Part shown: positions 1-5,889 of the stretch, one piece after another
How positions within the stretch are numbered: position 1 is the stretch's first letter
How the letters are laid out: the number at the start of each line of letters is the position of its first letter
Assembly (NCBI GenBank): GCA_964507245.1
Contig: CAZDQC010000167.1
Span: 1-6,467 of the forward strand
Length of the DNA: 6,467 bases
Source: GCA-2731375 sp964507245
GTDB taxonomy: Bacteria; Pseudomonadota; Alphaproteobacteria; GCA-2731375
Direction: 5' to 3'
The notes under the pieces: generated by a model
Seen by the model: the letters and a program-made list of their open reading frames with translations, nothing else
Databases searched by the model: none
Told to the model about the DNA's origin: nothing
Translations under genes and position numbers: made by a program

Positions 1-633
1 CCCCTAATATTTGCGGCCGAAACATATGAGGGTTTGGAAAAATCCGCTAATTCTTACTCTCATTCGCAGAAAAGTGGCGCCGCCACCACCATGCACGATC
101 ATGAAAATGCGGCCTGGGCCCCTGGTAATGGCGCCAACCGACTGTTTTTTTCCTTTTTGACTAATATGCTAATTGGCGTCGCTCTTGGATTGATCCTTGC
201 CGCTATTTTTGCCCTGCGCCCTTTAGCCAATTGGCGCCATGGAATTCTTTGGGGTCTAGGCGGCTTCGCCGCAGTAAATTTGGCACCCGCGTTCGGATTA
301 CCACCGGAATTACCTGGCATGCCAGCAGGCGACCTGCTGGGCCGGCAAATTTGGTGGCTGACAACGGCGATCCTAACTGCCTGTGGTATCGCCTTATTAT
401 TTTTGAGTAAAACCGTTATTTGGCGTCTTGGTGGCGCCGTTCTTATCATTCTGCCACATATATATGGCGCTCCTCAATCGATAAATCTGAATAGCAAAAT
501 ACCCCCAACACTGGCGGCCGAATTTGCTACCACCAGCCTAATCACAAACTTATTTTTTTGGGCAATTCTCGGAGTGCTCGCTGCCGTGACCATGGAAAAA
601 TTTGATGGGAAAAACCAAACGAAAGGCGCTTAA
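1..633 (+). CDS. cbtA: CbtA-family cobalt transporter subunit, 5'-truncated by window edge
   Basis: The reading frame is open from base 1 to TAA at 631-633, giving 210 residues. The first visible residues, PLIFAAETYEG, match the segment that follows the first membrane helix in CbtA proteins, so the true start and roughly 25-30 residues, including that helix, lie left of the window. The in-frame TTG at 34 and ATG at 91 are internal codons, not starts. Visible family hallmarks (fragment numbering) are a histidine-rich loop HDHE (32-35), WAPGNG (39-44), the LAPxxGLPPELPGM motif (94-107) and PHIYGAPQ (152-159), with about five hydrophobic membrane segments. CbtA is a predicted inner-membrane cobalt transporter component, usually encoded with the small His-containing CbtB and often controlled by B12 riboswitches. 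The histidines are plausible metal ligands (inference). No cbtB is visible; it may lie upstream. It ends about 80 bases before the riboswitch of the B12 uptake operon and is probably a separate transcription unit. Transport activity is predicted for the family rather than shown here. Confidence 0.88.
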   Translation, partial: PLIFAAETYEGLEKSANSYSHSQKSGAATTMHDHENAAWAPGNGANRLFFSFLTNMLIGVALGLILAAIFALRPLANWRHGILWGLGGFAAVNLAPAFGLPPELPGMPAGDLLGRQIWWLTTAILTACGIALLFLSKTVIWRLGGAVLIILPHIYGAPQSINLNSKIPPTLAAEFATTSLITNLFFWAILGVLAAVTMEKFDGKNQTKGA

Positions 634-677
634 CCTAATTTTTCAAACATCCCCGTCGATAAAACTCTGCTCACTAC

Positions 678-704
678 TTGCGTCTGTCTTGATATTCGAA
701 TAAT
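678..704 (+). promoter_or_regulatory. candidate sigma-70-type promoter for the btu operon
   Basis: TTGCGT (678-683) is followed after a short 15-base spacer by AATAAT (699-704), which matches five of six bases of the TATAAT consensus. The implied transcription start near 710-712 falls exactly before the first base of the riboswitch P1 helix (713), which is the main support. The -35 match is only three of six and the spacer is short, so this is tentative. The surrounding stretch (about 634-712) is AT-rich with no clear terminator for the upstream cbtA gene. Confidence 0.35.
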
Positions 705-712
705 TCTATTTC

Positions 713-914
713 GTTCTTGGTTCTCCGTTAACGGAAGAAGTCCGGGGGATCAAAAGGGAACGCAGTAGGGCTTTGCCCAATAGGGAGGCCTGATCTGCGG
801 CTGTACCCGCAACTGTGAGCGGCAAGGCTGCGGTCATTGAATGCCACTTGGGCGCGAGTCCAGGGAAGGTTGACCGCAGCTGTTGACCCGCAAGCCAGGA
901 GACCTGCCAAGGAC
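713..914 (+). promoter_or_regulatory. cobalamin riboswitch (AdoCbl/B12 aptamer)
   Basis: All core elements of the cobalamin aptamer are present in order: AAAAGGGAA (752-760), CCCGCAACTGTGAGCGG (806-822), GCCACTTGGG (843-852), GGGAAGG (863-869) and the B12 box ending AAGCCAGGAGACCTGCC (892-908). The closing helix pairs 713-720 with 907-914. CGCAG (761-765) pairs with CTGCG (795-799), and a perfect 10-bp helix joins 827-836 with 871-880. Such RNAs bind adenosylcobalamin or related cobalamins and switch off B12 uptake or synthesis genes when the vitamin is plentiful. Its position upstream of the receptor and transporter genes identifies their substrate as cobalamin or a related corrinoid rather than a siderophore. 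The aptamer looks intact. Ligand preference (adenosyl- versus hydroxo- or methylcobalamin) cannot be read by eye. Confidence 0.97.
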
Positions 915-971
915 CGCGTCGCCCAGCCATCGGTCGGGAATTGCCGGAGGCGCGGTTATACCGTTAGCGGT

Positions 972-1030
972 GACGCCTTGTTGGTGCGACTGATCGTCAG
1001 TTTTCGCTTCGGGGTGTCGTTTCTATTTTC
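972..1030 (+). terminator. candidate riboswitch-controlled intrinsic terminator
   Basis: GACGCCTTG (972-980) can pair with CGGGGTGTC (1010-1018) as nine pairs, three of them G-U. Inside it, GCGA/TCGC (986-989 with 1004-1007) and CTGA/TCAG (990-993 with 997-1000) extend the hairpin. The stem is followed at once by a U-rich tail, GTTTCTATTTTC (1019-1030). GGCG (949-952) can alternatively pair with CGCC (974-977), which would block the terminator and act as an antiterminator. The stem is imperfect and the tail is interrupted, so a role in transcription attenuation is plausible but unproven. Confidence 0.4.
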
Positions 1031-1056
1031 CAATACCCCCCATGACAATTGGCGAT

Positions 1057-1086
1057 CCGTTCGTGCACTGGGTGTGCACCGGACGG
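1057..1086 (+). other. leader hairpin 1 (12-bp stem)
   Basis: CCGTTC (1057-1062) pairs with GGACGG (1081-1086) with one G-U. After a single bulged C (1080), GTGCAC (1063-1068) pairs with GTGCAC (1074-1079) around a five-base loop, TGGGT. There is no U-run after it, so it is not an intrinsic terminator. Its 3' arm is also complementary to 1191-1199 next to hairpin 3, so the two pairings exclude each other. Confidence 0.6.
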
Positions 1087-1111
1087 TTCAAGTGGCGCGC
1101 GGACGACGTGT

Positions 1112-1162
1112 CTGAAACCAAGATTGCACGGCATCTCCGGCGTGCTAAAATTTTGGCTTCAG
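1112..1162 (+). other. leader hairpin 2, long imperfect stem with anti-Shine-Dalgarno-like loop
   Basis: CTGAA (1112-1116) pairs with TTCAG (1158-1162). After one mismatch, CCAAGATT (1118-1125) pairs with AATTTTGG (1149-1156) with one G-U. After a three-base bulge, GCACG (1126-1130) pairs with CGTGC (1141-1145). The ten-base loop GCATCTCCGG (1131-1140) contains TCTCCGG, which can pair with TCGGAGG (1215-1221) at the btuB ribosome-binding site. The 18 stem pairs make this one of the strongest structures in the leader. A regulatory role is inference. Confidence 0.55.
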
Positions 1163-1194
1163 GTGACGCTTCGAGCGCGGTCCATACGGCCCGT

Positions 1195-1218
1195 CCGGTT
1201 GTTCGAACGAACAATCGG
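1195..1218 (+). other. leader hairpin 3, abutting the btuB ribosome-binding site
   Basis: CCGGTTGTTCG (1195-1205) faces CGAACAATCGG (1208-1218), an 11-base inverted repeat (one G-U) separated by only two bases; in RNA the innermost pair would open to give a four-base loop. Its 3' foot ends exactly one base before the AGGAGG site at 1219. It could set ribosome access, protect the 5' end of a processed transcript, or be a DNA operator. The sequence alone does not decide. Confidence 0.6.
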
Positions 1219-1232
1219 AGGAGGTTCCATTG
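1219..1232 (+). promoter_or_regulatory. strong ribosome-binding site deciding the TTG start of btuB
   Basis: AGGAGG (1219-1224) is a near-perfect Shine-Dalgarno sequence, five bases before TTG at 1230-1232. The frame is open upstream only to a TGA at 1164, with no ATG in between. The next in-frame ATG (1302) would delete most of the signal peptide. TTG is therefore the best start even though it is a rare initiation codon. Confidence 0.85.
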
Positions 1233-3182
1233 GGAATTCAAGGTTTCAAAACTAGCGTATTTTCGCGCATTATTCGGTGTCTGTTGACGATAGGTTGTTC
1301 TATGACAATCCCGTTGGTAACGGTGTCCGCCGAAGAGAAGGTCACGATATTGCCGGACACCGTGGTAACCGCCACGTTTGTGCCGACGAAAGTAGAGGCT
1401 GTTGGTAGCGCGGTAACGGTGGTCACCGACGAACAAATTGGCAAAAGTCAGAAGCGTATCGTCTCTGAGATATTGCGGGAAGTTCCCGGGCTAGCCGTCA
1501 ATCGATCAGGCACAGTCGGCAGTTTCACGACAATTCGGATCAGGGGTGCCGAAGGTAACCACACTTTGGTCCTGATAGATGGCATCGAAGTCAATGATCC
1601 AAGCGGTGGGTCAGAGTTTGATTTCGGCAGCCTGCGGGCGGCTGACATCGAACGGATCGAAGTGTTGCGCGGACCCCAAAGCGCGCTGTATGGCAGTGAT
1701 GCCATTGGCGGCGTGGTCAATATTATAACCAAGCGAGGAAGTGGACCCGCGACGGCACATTTTGATATAGACGGTGGCTCGTTTCGGACCGGTCAAGTGT
1801 CGGCCGGCCTCCGCGGCGGCGGCGACGGCTTTCACTATTCCTTTGGGGCTTCAGGGTATACCACCGATGGTATTTCCGTCGCGCCGAAATCAGAAGGCAA
1901 CCGGGAGACGGACGGCAACGACAATGGAACCGTCAATATCAAGTTTGGTTTTGTTCCCTTCGACAACCTGGAATTTGACTTTACCGGGCGGTATGTAAAC
2001 GACACGACGGAAGGTGATACACAGCCTGCCGTAGCGGGCATCATACGAACCGTTGATAGCGATAGTGAAACTCGGAAAATTCAACGTTCCGGCAGTGCCC
2101 GATTAAAATACAGCCTGTACGACGGAGGTTGGGAACATATCATTCAGGTCAGCGGAAATGAAGAAGTCGCTGACGATACGACCAACGATGCGACGACGTT
2201 CGAAGCAGACGGCGAAAAAATTAGGTTTCATTATCAAACCAATATTCTGTTCGATACGCCGTCCGTCGCTGATGGCGAACATGGCCTAACTTTTCTGGCC
2301 GAGCATGAAAAAGATTCGCAATTCACTCTCAGCGCTTTCAGTAGTTCTGACACAAGCATTACCAATCTTGGTTACGTCGGAGAATATCGCGCCGGTTTGT
2401 GGGATAAATTGTTTCTGACAGTTGCTGGCCGGTATGACGACAATGATACCTTCAAGAACGCAACGACGTACCGATTGACAGCAGCTTATCTTTTACACGA
2501 TCTGGAAGCGCGTCTTCATGGGAGCTATGGCACGGGGGTGAAAAACCCGACCTTATTTGAATTATTTGGTTCGACCGAAAACTTCACCGGCAATCCAAAT
2601 TTATCACCTGAATCCAGCAAAGGTTGGGATGCCGGCATCGAACGGCGCCTTTTTTCGGATCGGCTGATCCTTGATGCGACTTATTTCAACAATCGCATTA
2701 CGGACCTTATTGACGGCAGCGGAATTACCAGCACCAATCTTAACGGCACTTCCAAAATCCAGGGTCTGGAATTGACCCTGGACGCCAAGTTACCCCTTGA
2801 GCTGACGATTACCGGTCAATACACCTACACTAGCACAAAGGATGCAAATGGAGCGGAACTGGTCCGGCGGGCTAGACATATTGCCAGTTTGAATATGAGT
2901 TATGGCTTTCTCGCTGACAGAGCCAACCTAAACCTGGGCATCGATTACACTGGCAAGCAAAGTGATATCCAGTTCTCGAATTTTTTTGCCGCCAAAAGGA
3001 CAATCACATTGGACGACTTTGTGTTGCTTGGTGTTGCAGGATCTTACAAGCTGACAGACAACATCGAACTCACGGCACGCCTGGAAAATCTTCTGGATCA
3101 GGAATATCAGGAAGTGCTTGGCTCAGATGCTCCAGGGATTGGTGCCTACGTTGGTGTGCGCACGACGTTTAGACTGCCATAA
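1230..3182 (+). CDS. btuB: TonB-dependent outer-membrane cobalamin receptor BtuB
   Basis: This 650-residue protein imports cobalamin or related corrinoids across the outer membrane using TonB energy. The order is that of a TonB-dependent receptor. An N-terminal signal peptide likely cleaves after VSA (residue 34). A TonB box DTVVTA (43-48) resembles the E. coli BtuB box. The plug domain (about 55-170) has RIRGAEGNHTLVLIDG (103-118) and IERIEVLRGPQSALYGSDAIGG (140-161 region). The rest is a 22-strand-type beta-barrel closing with LENLLDQEYQEV and YVGVRTTF. E. coli BtuB is 614 residues, so the length fits. The final strand ends FRLP, so the usual terminal aromatic residue is followed by three extra residues. 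The riboswitch upstream and btuFCD downstream support cobalamin as substrate. The TTG start is chosen for its strong Shine-Dalgarno site and intact signal peptide. Family assignment is firm; the exact corrinoid is inferred. Confidence 0.93.
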   Translation: MGIQGFKTSVFSRIIRCLLTIGCSMTIPLVTVSAEEKVTILPDTVVTATFVPTKVEAVGSAVTVVTDEQIGKSQKRIVSEILREVPGLAVNRSGTVGSFTTIRIRGAEGNHTLVLIDGIEVNDPSGGSEFDFGSLRAADIERIEVLRGPQSALYGSDAIGGVVNIITKRGSGPATAHFDIDGGSFRTGQVSAGLRGGGDGFHYSFGASGYTTDGISVAPKSEGNRETDGNDNGTVNIKFGFVPFDNLEFDFTGRYVNDTTEGDTQPAVAGIIRTVDSDSETRKIQRSGSARLKYSLYDGGWEHIIQVSGNEEVADDTTNDATTFEADGEKIRFHYQTNILFDTPSVADGEHGLTFLAEHEKDSQFTLSAFSSSDTSITNLGYVGEYRAGLWDKLFLTVAGRYDDNDTFKNATTYRLTAAYLLHDLEARLHGSYGTGVKNPTLFELFGSTENFTGNPNLSPESSKGWDAGIERRLFSDRLILDATYFNNRITDLIDGSGITSTNLNGTSKIQGLELTLDAKLPLELTITGQYTYTSTKDANGAELVRRARHIASLNMSYGFLADRANLNLGIDYTGKQSDIQFSNFFAAKRTITLDDFVLLGVAGSYKLTDNIELTARLENLLDQEYQEVLGSDAPGIGAYVGVRTTFRLP

Positions 3183-4094
3183 ATGACCATCGTCGCATTA
3201 CCTAATCGCCTCGGCCGGGTTTTCCCTGTCGCATCATATGTAGCGATAGCTTGGTTGCTGTTCGGGCTTGGATCATATGGATTGGCGCTTGGCGAGCAGG
3301 TAAAACCAAAACGAGTTGTATCGATGAACTTGTGCACCGACCAACTACTCCTGCTTATTGCCAAGCGATCACGGATCGCGTCTGTGAGTTATTTGGCAAG
3401 AGACCCTTTGTTCTCGCACCTTGCCAATCGGGCGCGGGGTATTCCTAGCAACCATGGACTAGCCGAGGAAATCCTTCCCCTCAAACCCGACCTTGTCCTG
3501 GTCGGTTCGCACACGATAAGGCCGACGACAGTCCTGCTCCGAAAGCTGGGGATCAAGGTATTGGTGCTCAAGCTTGCGGAAGGGTTCGAAGATATCCGCC
3601 GAAACATGCGCCTCGTTGGGAATGCATTGGGTGAAACCGCCAAGGTTGATCTGATGGTCGGTCAGTTTGACACGGCCCTAACAACGATTGTGCGATCACA
3701 AGATTTGCCGACAGCCATCATTCTTCGGCCACGCGGCATGACGATGGGGTTAGGTAGCTTGTCGGACGCCATTTTAAGGTCGGCAGGACTGCGAAACCTT
3801 TCCGCCGAAATGGGCGTAGGAAAAAGTGGCTGGTTGTCATTAGAACAGATCATTACTGCCCAACCGGATTTGTTTGTCCTTGCGGAATTCAGTCCTGGCC
3901 ATCCTTCGCTCGCTCACTTGATCTTGCGACACCCGGCGCTTCGGATCGATCAGGCCGATCGAAATGGCAATAATCCGATCCGCGTTGCCCTGCCTACGAA
4001 TCTTTGGAACTGCGGCGGCCCTCAGGTGCTGAAAGCTATCGACATTCTCAAACGCACTCGCCTTCAACTTGTCAAAAACAAGGTGCGGAAATAA
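3183..4094 (+). CDS. btuF: periplasmic cobalamin-binding protein of the ABC importer (BtuF-like)
   Basis: A 303-residue substrate-binding protein of the BtuF/FepB/TroA-like class (periplasmic binding protein family, PF01497 type) that would deliver corrinoid from BtuB to BtuCD. The N-terminus has Arg9 and Arg12, then a hydrophobic stretch (13-36) with likely cleavage after ALG (37). The mature protein begins with the family-typical KRVVSMNLCTDQLLL (43-57), followed by IASVSYLARDP (65-75), HGLAEEILPLKPDLVLVG (91-108) and SLEQIITAQPDLFVLAE (219-235). Glutamates E95/E96 and E221 sit where this family places the acidic residues that dock onto permease arginines. The ATG follows the btuB TAA with no spacer and no clear Shine-Dalgarno site, suggesting translation by re-initiation. 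By sequence alone a siderophore-binding role would be possible. The riboswitch and btuB context favour cobalamin. Confidence 0.86.
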   Translation: MTIVALPNRLGRVFPVASYVAIAWLLFGLGSYGLALGEQVKPKRVVSMNLCTDQLLLLIAKRSRIASVSYLARDPLFSHLANRARGIPSNHGLAEEILPLKPDLVLVGSHTIRPTTVLLRKLGIKVLVLKLAEGFEDIRRNMRLVGNALGETAKVDLMVGQFDTALTTIVRSQDLPTAIILRPRGMTMGLGSLSDAILRSAGLRNLSAEMGVGKSGWLSLEQIITAQPDLFVLAEFSPGHPSLAHLILRHPALRIDQADRNGNNPIRVALPTNLWNCGGPQVLKAIDILKRTRLQLVKNKVRK

Positions 4095-5113
4095 TGCCCA
4101 GACCGGAGAATTCTTGGAATAACGAAATTCCCTACCCGGCATTGCTTGGTTTGTTATTGGCAATGGTTGTGATTTTGTCCGCACTTTCGATGACCAGCGG
4201 CAGGGCTTCTATCCCACTTTCGGACTTGACCGACGTCCTGACAGGAGCCGATACGCCTCATGCCACGATCTTCGTTGAACTACGCTTTCCCCGTACCGTA
4301 CTTGCCATTACCATTGGGGCGGCGCTGGGATTGTCCGGCGCGGTCCTTCAAGGTCTGCTTCGTAACCCTCTTGCCGAACCCGGACTAATCGGCGTTTCGG
4401 GAACAGCGGCGCTGGGTGCGGTGATCGCCTTCTATAGCGGGCTGTCTATGGTTTTTCCGTTTGCCTTGCCTGCGGGCGGTATGATCGGCGCCGGTCTGTC
4501 GGTGGCACTGCTCTACGGACTGTCCGGCCGCGATCCATCTATTTTGACACTTATTCTGGCGGGCGTGGCCATTAACGCCATGTCGGGTGCGCTAACCACA
4601 TTGGCGCTTAATCTATCACCTAATCCCTATGCCGCCTACGAGGTATTCTTTTGGCTATTGGGCTCTCTGGCAGATCGTAGTCTGGAGCATGTCGCCCTAG
4701 CACTACCGTTCGTTGTTGCAGGAATTGTCCTGCTTGCAACAACCTCTCGCGGACTGGATGCTTTAACTCTGGGAGAGGATGTCGCGCACAGCCTTGGTAT
4801 AAATCTTTTTGGACTTCGGGCACGTGCGATCATCGGCACAGCACTAGCCATTGGTGCGTCAGTAGCGGTCGCGGGTGTGATTGGCTTTGTTGGCTTAGTG
4901 GTACCTCACCTGTTGCGACCCGCTGAGGGTCATAGACCCGGACGACTACTAGCCGTCAGTGCGCTGGGAGGAGCCATCTTGACATTAGCTGCTGATATTG
5001 CCGTCCGTTCTGTTGTGGTCGGAACAGAACTCAAACTAGGTGTTTTGACGGCGTTGATTGGTGCGCCCTTTTTCTTGATGTTGGTATTGAAAACGCGAGG
5101 CGGTGGGCGATGA
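4094..5113 (+). CDS. btuC: ABC importer permease, FecCD family (BtuC-like)
   Basis: A 339-residue inner-membrane permease that would form the BtuC dimer of the cobalamin ABC importer. ATG at 4094 is chosen because it overlaps the btuF stop by one base (TAATG) and has AAGGTG upstream. A longer frame from 4004 exists but would lie deep inside btuF. About ten hydrophobic segments are visible. FecCD hallmarks are LRFPRTVLAITIGAALGLSG (63-82), LQGLLRNPLAEPGLIGVSG (85-103), the cytoplasmic coupling segment LGEDVAHSLGI (226-236) expected to contact the ATPase, GVIGFVGLVVPHLLR (261-275), and ELKLGVLTALIGAPFF (312-327). Length is typical of the family. Permeases for siderophores and cobalamin look alike, so substrate is inferred from context. 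Confidence 0.92.
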   Translation: MPRPENSWNNEIPYPALLGLLLAMVVILSALSMTSGRASIPLSDLTDVLTGADTPHATIFVELRFPRTVLAITIGAALGLSGAVLQGLLRNPLAEPGLIGVSGTAALGAVIAFYSGLSMVFPFALPAGGMIGAGLSVALLYGLSGRDPSILTLILAGVAINAMSGALTTLALNLSPNPYAAYEVFFWLLGSLADRSLEHVALALPFVVAGIVLLATTSRGLDALTLGEDVAHSLGINLFGLRARAIIGTALAIGASVAVAGVIGFVGLVVPHLLRPAEGHRPGRLLAVSALGGAILTLAADIAVRSVVVGTELKLGVLTALIGAPFFLMLVLKTRGGGR

Positions 5114-5886
5114 CCGAGCTCAAGGCAACGGATCTATCCGCCTCGATCGGACAAAACAAGATACTTGATGGTGTATCGGTGAGTTTCGGCGCAGGGGAGC
5201 TGGTTGGTTTGATTGGGCCAAATGGCGCTGGTAAGACTTCCCTTTTGAGATGCCTTCTCGGTCTTTTGAAGCCTGACAGTGGAGCTATATCTCTCGATGG
5301 CCGGTCTTTGCCGGTTTGGTCTCGATCAGAGGTAGCAAGGCGATTAGGGTATCTGCCTCAAGGCGCACCATGCCATTGGCCGATGACAGCCGAACGTATC
5401 GTTGAACTGGGATGGCTGCCACATGCGGCCACCATAAGAAAAAACGATAATCAGGCGCAAACAAGCGTCAACGAAGCCTTGGCGAAAACCGGCGCAACGC
5501 ATCTGCGCAATCGTGTCGTTACCACCCTCTCTGGGGGAGAACGTACATTAGTGATGATCGCCCGCTGTCTTGCAGGACGTGCGCCACTCTTATTGACTGA
5601 TGAGCCCGTGACCGGTCTTGATCCCCGCCATCAGATTGAGATCATGCAGACCCTCCATGCTCACGCCGCCGGTTCCGGCGGCGTGGTTGCTGTTGTCCAT
5701 GACCTCAATTTGGCAGCTCGTTTTTGCAGCCGTCTGGTTCTGATGGATCAGGGTCGGATTGTATCGGTGGGTACGCCAAATCAAGTTTTGAAGCCCGAAC
5801 GGCTGGCCAAGGTTTATGGAATTGATGTGGCTCTTCAGTCGGTCGACGGGCAAAAGGTGGTTGTGTATCGGAGCCCGCAGGGCTGA
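5110..5886 (+). CDS. btuD: ABC importer ATP-binding protein (BtuD-like)
   Basis: A 258-residue ATPase that powers the BtuC permease from the cytoplasmic side. All catalytic motifs are intact: Walker A GPNGAGKT (36-43), Q-loop YLPQ (81-84), signature LSGGE (140-144), Walker B LLLTDEP (160-166) with catalytic E165, D-loop GLD (169-171) and switch histidine H197 in VVHDLN. Overall it matches the FepC/BtuD/HmuV subfamily that pairs with FecCD permeases. It overlaps btuC by four bases (ATGA), a classical translational-coupling junction that favours balanced production. An 11-base perfect inverted repeat (5662-5672 with 5675-5685) lies within the codons for residues 185-192. The ATPase call is firm. 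The cobalamin role follows from neighbours and the riboswitch. Confidence 0.93.
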   Translation: MTELKATDLSASIGQNKILDGVSVSFGAGELVGLIGPNGAGKTSLLRCLLGLLKPDSGAISLDGRSLPVWSRSEVARRLGYLPQGAPCHWPMTAERIVELGWLPHAATIRKNDNQAQTSVNEALAKTGATHLRNRVVTTLSGGERTLVMIARCLAGRAPLLLTDEPVTGLDPRHQIEIMQTLHAHAAGSGGVVAVVHDLNLAARFCSRLVLMDQGRIVSVGTPNQVLKPERLAKVYGIDVALQSVDGQKVVVYRSPQG

Positions 5887-5889
5887 GGC

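Larger units (their letters stand above)
915..1229 (+). other. long structured leader between aptamer and btuB start
   Basis: This 315-base stretch carries no convincing gene. A short ATG-led frame starting at 1042 has no family resemblance, and its end overlaps the btuB signal-peptide region in another frame. The stretch is rich in inverted repeats. Near the aptamer, ACCGCG (913-918) can pair with CGCGGT (951-956), sharing two bases with the aptamer's closing helix, and ACCG (960-963) pairs with CGGT (968-971) around a TTAG loop. A terminator-like stem follows at 972-1018, then hairpins at 1057-1086, 1112-1162 and 1195-1218. It is probably the riboswitch expression platform plus extra untranslated leader. 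Which fold is used with and without ligand is inference. Confidence 0.6.

Noticed and set aside
322..340. Perfect 8-bp hairpin (CCAGCAGG-CGA-CCTGCTGG) inside cbtA
   Set aside because: Lies within conserved coding sequence, has no U-run, and a repeat this short can arise from codon choice.
634..712. Search for a terminator after cbtA
   Set aside because: CTAATTTTTC follows the stop, but no stable stem precedes the T-run, so no terminator is claimed.
1042..1287. Short ATG-led frame of 81 codons between riboswitch and btuB
   Set aside because: No recognisable domain, no good ribosome site, overlaps the btuB start region in another frame, and lies over the inverted repeats, which explain the sequence better as RNA structure.
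1023..1436. Minus-strand open frame of 137 codons across the leader and btuB start
   Set aside because: Antisense to a well-supported receptor gene and its leader, with no family resemblance.
2758..2782. 9-bp inverted repeat (TCCAGGGTC ... GACCCTGGA) inside btuB
   Set aside because: Single occurrence within barrel coding sequence and not linked to any other signal.
4004..4093. Upstream extension of the permease frame
   Set aside because: It would overlap btuF by about 90 bases and add a charged, non-family N-terminus. ATG 4094 gives the usual stop/start overlap and a normal FecCD length.
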